Source: Janthinobacterium sp.
Lineage (GTDB): Bacteria > Pseudomonadota > Gammaproteobacteria > Burkholderiales > Burkholderiaceae_D
Length of the DNA stretch: 5,365 bases
NCBI GenBank assembly: GCA_003482555.1
Contig: DMYQ01000035.1
Coordinates: 21,486 to 26,850, forward strand
Reading direction: 5' to 3'
Position numbers and translations under genes: made by a program. This document shows, piece by piece, positions 5,146 through 5,365 of this stretch (positions are counted from its first letter, which is position 1; the number at the start of each line of letters is the position of its first letter). Below the pieces are notes generated by a model. The model worked only from the letters and a program-made list of their open reading frames with translations, did no database searches and was not told the origin of the DNA.

Positions 5146-5365
5146 ACTTGGCAAATAATTGGCCCGGATCGAGGAATGCTTTGAATTCCAAGGCATTACC
5201 GGCCGGATCCAGGAAAAACATCGTCGCCTGCTCCCCGGCCTGGCCCTTGAAGCGGATATATGGATCGATCACGAATGCCACGCCGGCGGCCTTGATTCTT
5301 TGCGCGAACGCATGAAACTCCTCCCAATCCAGAACCACGCCGAAATGCGGCACCGGCACGTCGTG
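5144..5365 (-). CDS. VOC family protein (glyoxalase/dioxygenase fold), C-terminal part only
   Basis: The last 73 residues of a protein whose 5' end lies beyond the right edge of the window; whole VOC proteins of this type are usually about 120-150 residues. The visible part is one beta-alpha-beta-beta-beta module. It has a PHFGVVLDW strand, a helix (EEFHAFAQRIKAAGV), then YIRFKGQAGEQATMFFLDPAGNALEFKAF. H7 of the visible part and E60, in the ALEFK strand, are where the family usually carries metal ligands. The F-x-D-P-x-G-N-x-x-E-F/L pattern is the standard VOC ending. VOC members include glyoxalase I, extradiol dioxygenases, fosfomycin- and bleomycin-resistance proteins and isomerases, so the reaction cannot be assigned. 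It ends 47 bases before the nitrilase start on the same strand, suggesting co-transcription. Confidence 0.88.
   Translation of the reverse strand, partial: HDVPVPHFGVVLDWEEFHAFAQRIKAAGVAFVIDPYIRFKGQAGEQATMFFLDPAGNALEFKAFLDPGQLFAK

Overview
The window looks like the chromosome of a high-GC betaproteobacterium of the Oxalobacteraceae type (Janthinobacterium, Massilia or Duganella). This is inferred from the codon use, the PEP-CTERM protein, the Tsr/Tar-like chemoreceptor and the style of the Ig-like domain. No rRNA, tRNA, CRISPR array, transposase or phage gene was seen.

Layout. A GNAT acetyltransferase lies on the minus strand (25-486), with a good ribosome binding site and an extended -10 promoter. 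The divergent, AT-rich spacer (487-658) carries an imperfect inverted repeat (580-632). Next is a tightly packed plus-strand cassette of three genes: a small Ig-like beta-sandwich domain protein with no visible signal peptide (659-1078), a PEP-CTERM exported protein (1075-1731), and an unrecognised secreted Ala/Pro-rich protein (1728-2306). Both junctions are 4-base ATGA overlaps. A 97-base spacer (2307-2403) with a perfect 8-bp inverted repeat precedes a methyl-accepting chemotaxis protein (2416-4053). Converging on it are a nitrilase-family hydrolase (4131-5096) and, 47 bases upstream of that, the C-terminal half of a VOC (glyoxalase/dioxygenase fold) protein cut by the window edge (5144-5365).

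How the parts may work together. The three-gene cassette probably makes envelope or extracellular proteins, one of which would be processed by an exosortase encoded elsewhere. The nitrilase and VOC genes are probably one transcript for a small catabolic or detoxification step. The chemoreceptor appears to be a single transcription unit and would signal through Che proteins encoded elsewhere. The GNAT gene is probably independent.

Most of the window is ordinary accessory chromosome. The parts least explained by known families are the overlapping secreted-protein cassette, its orphan Ig-like first member, and its third protein.
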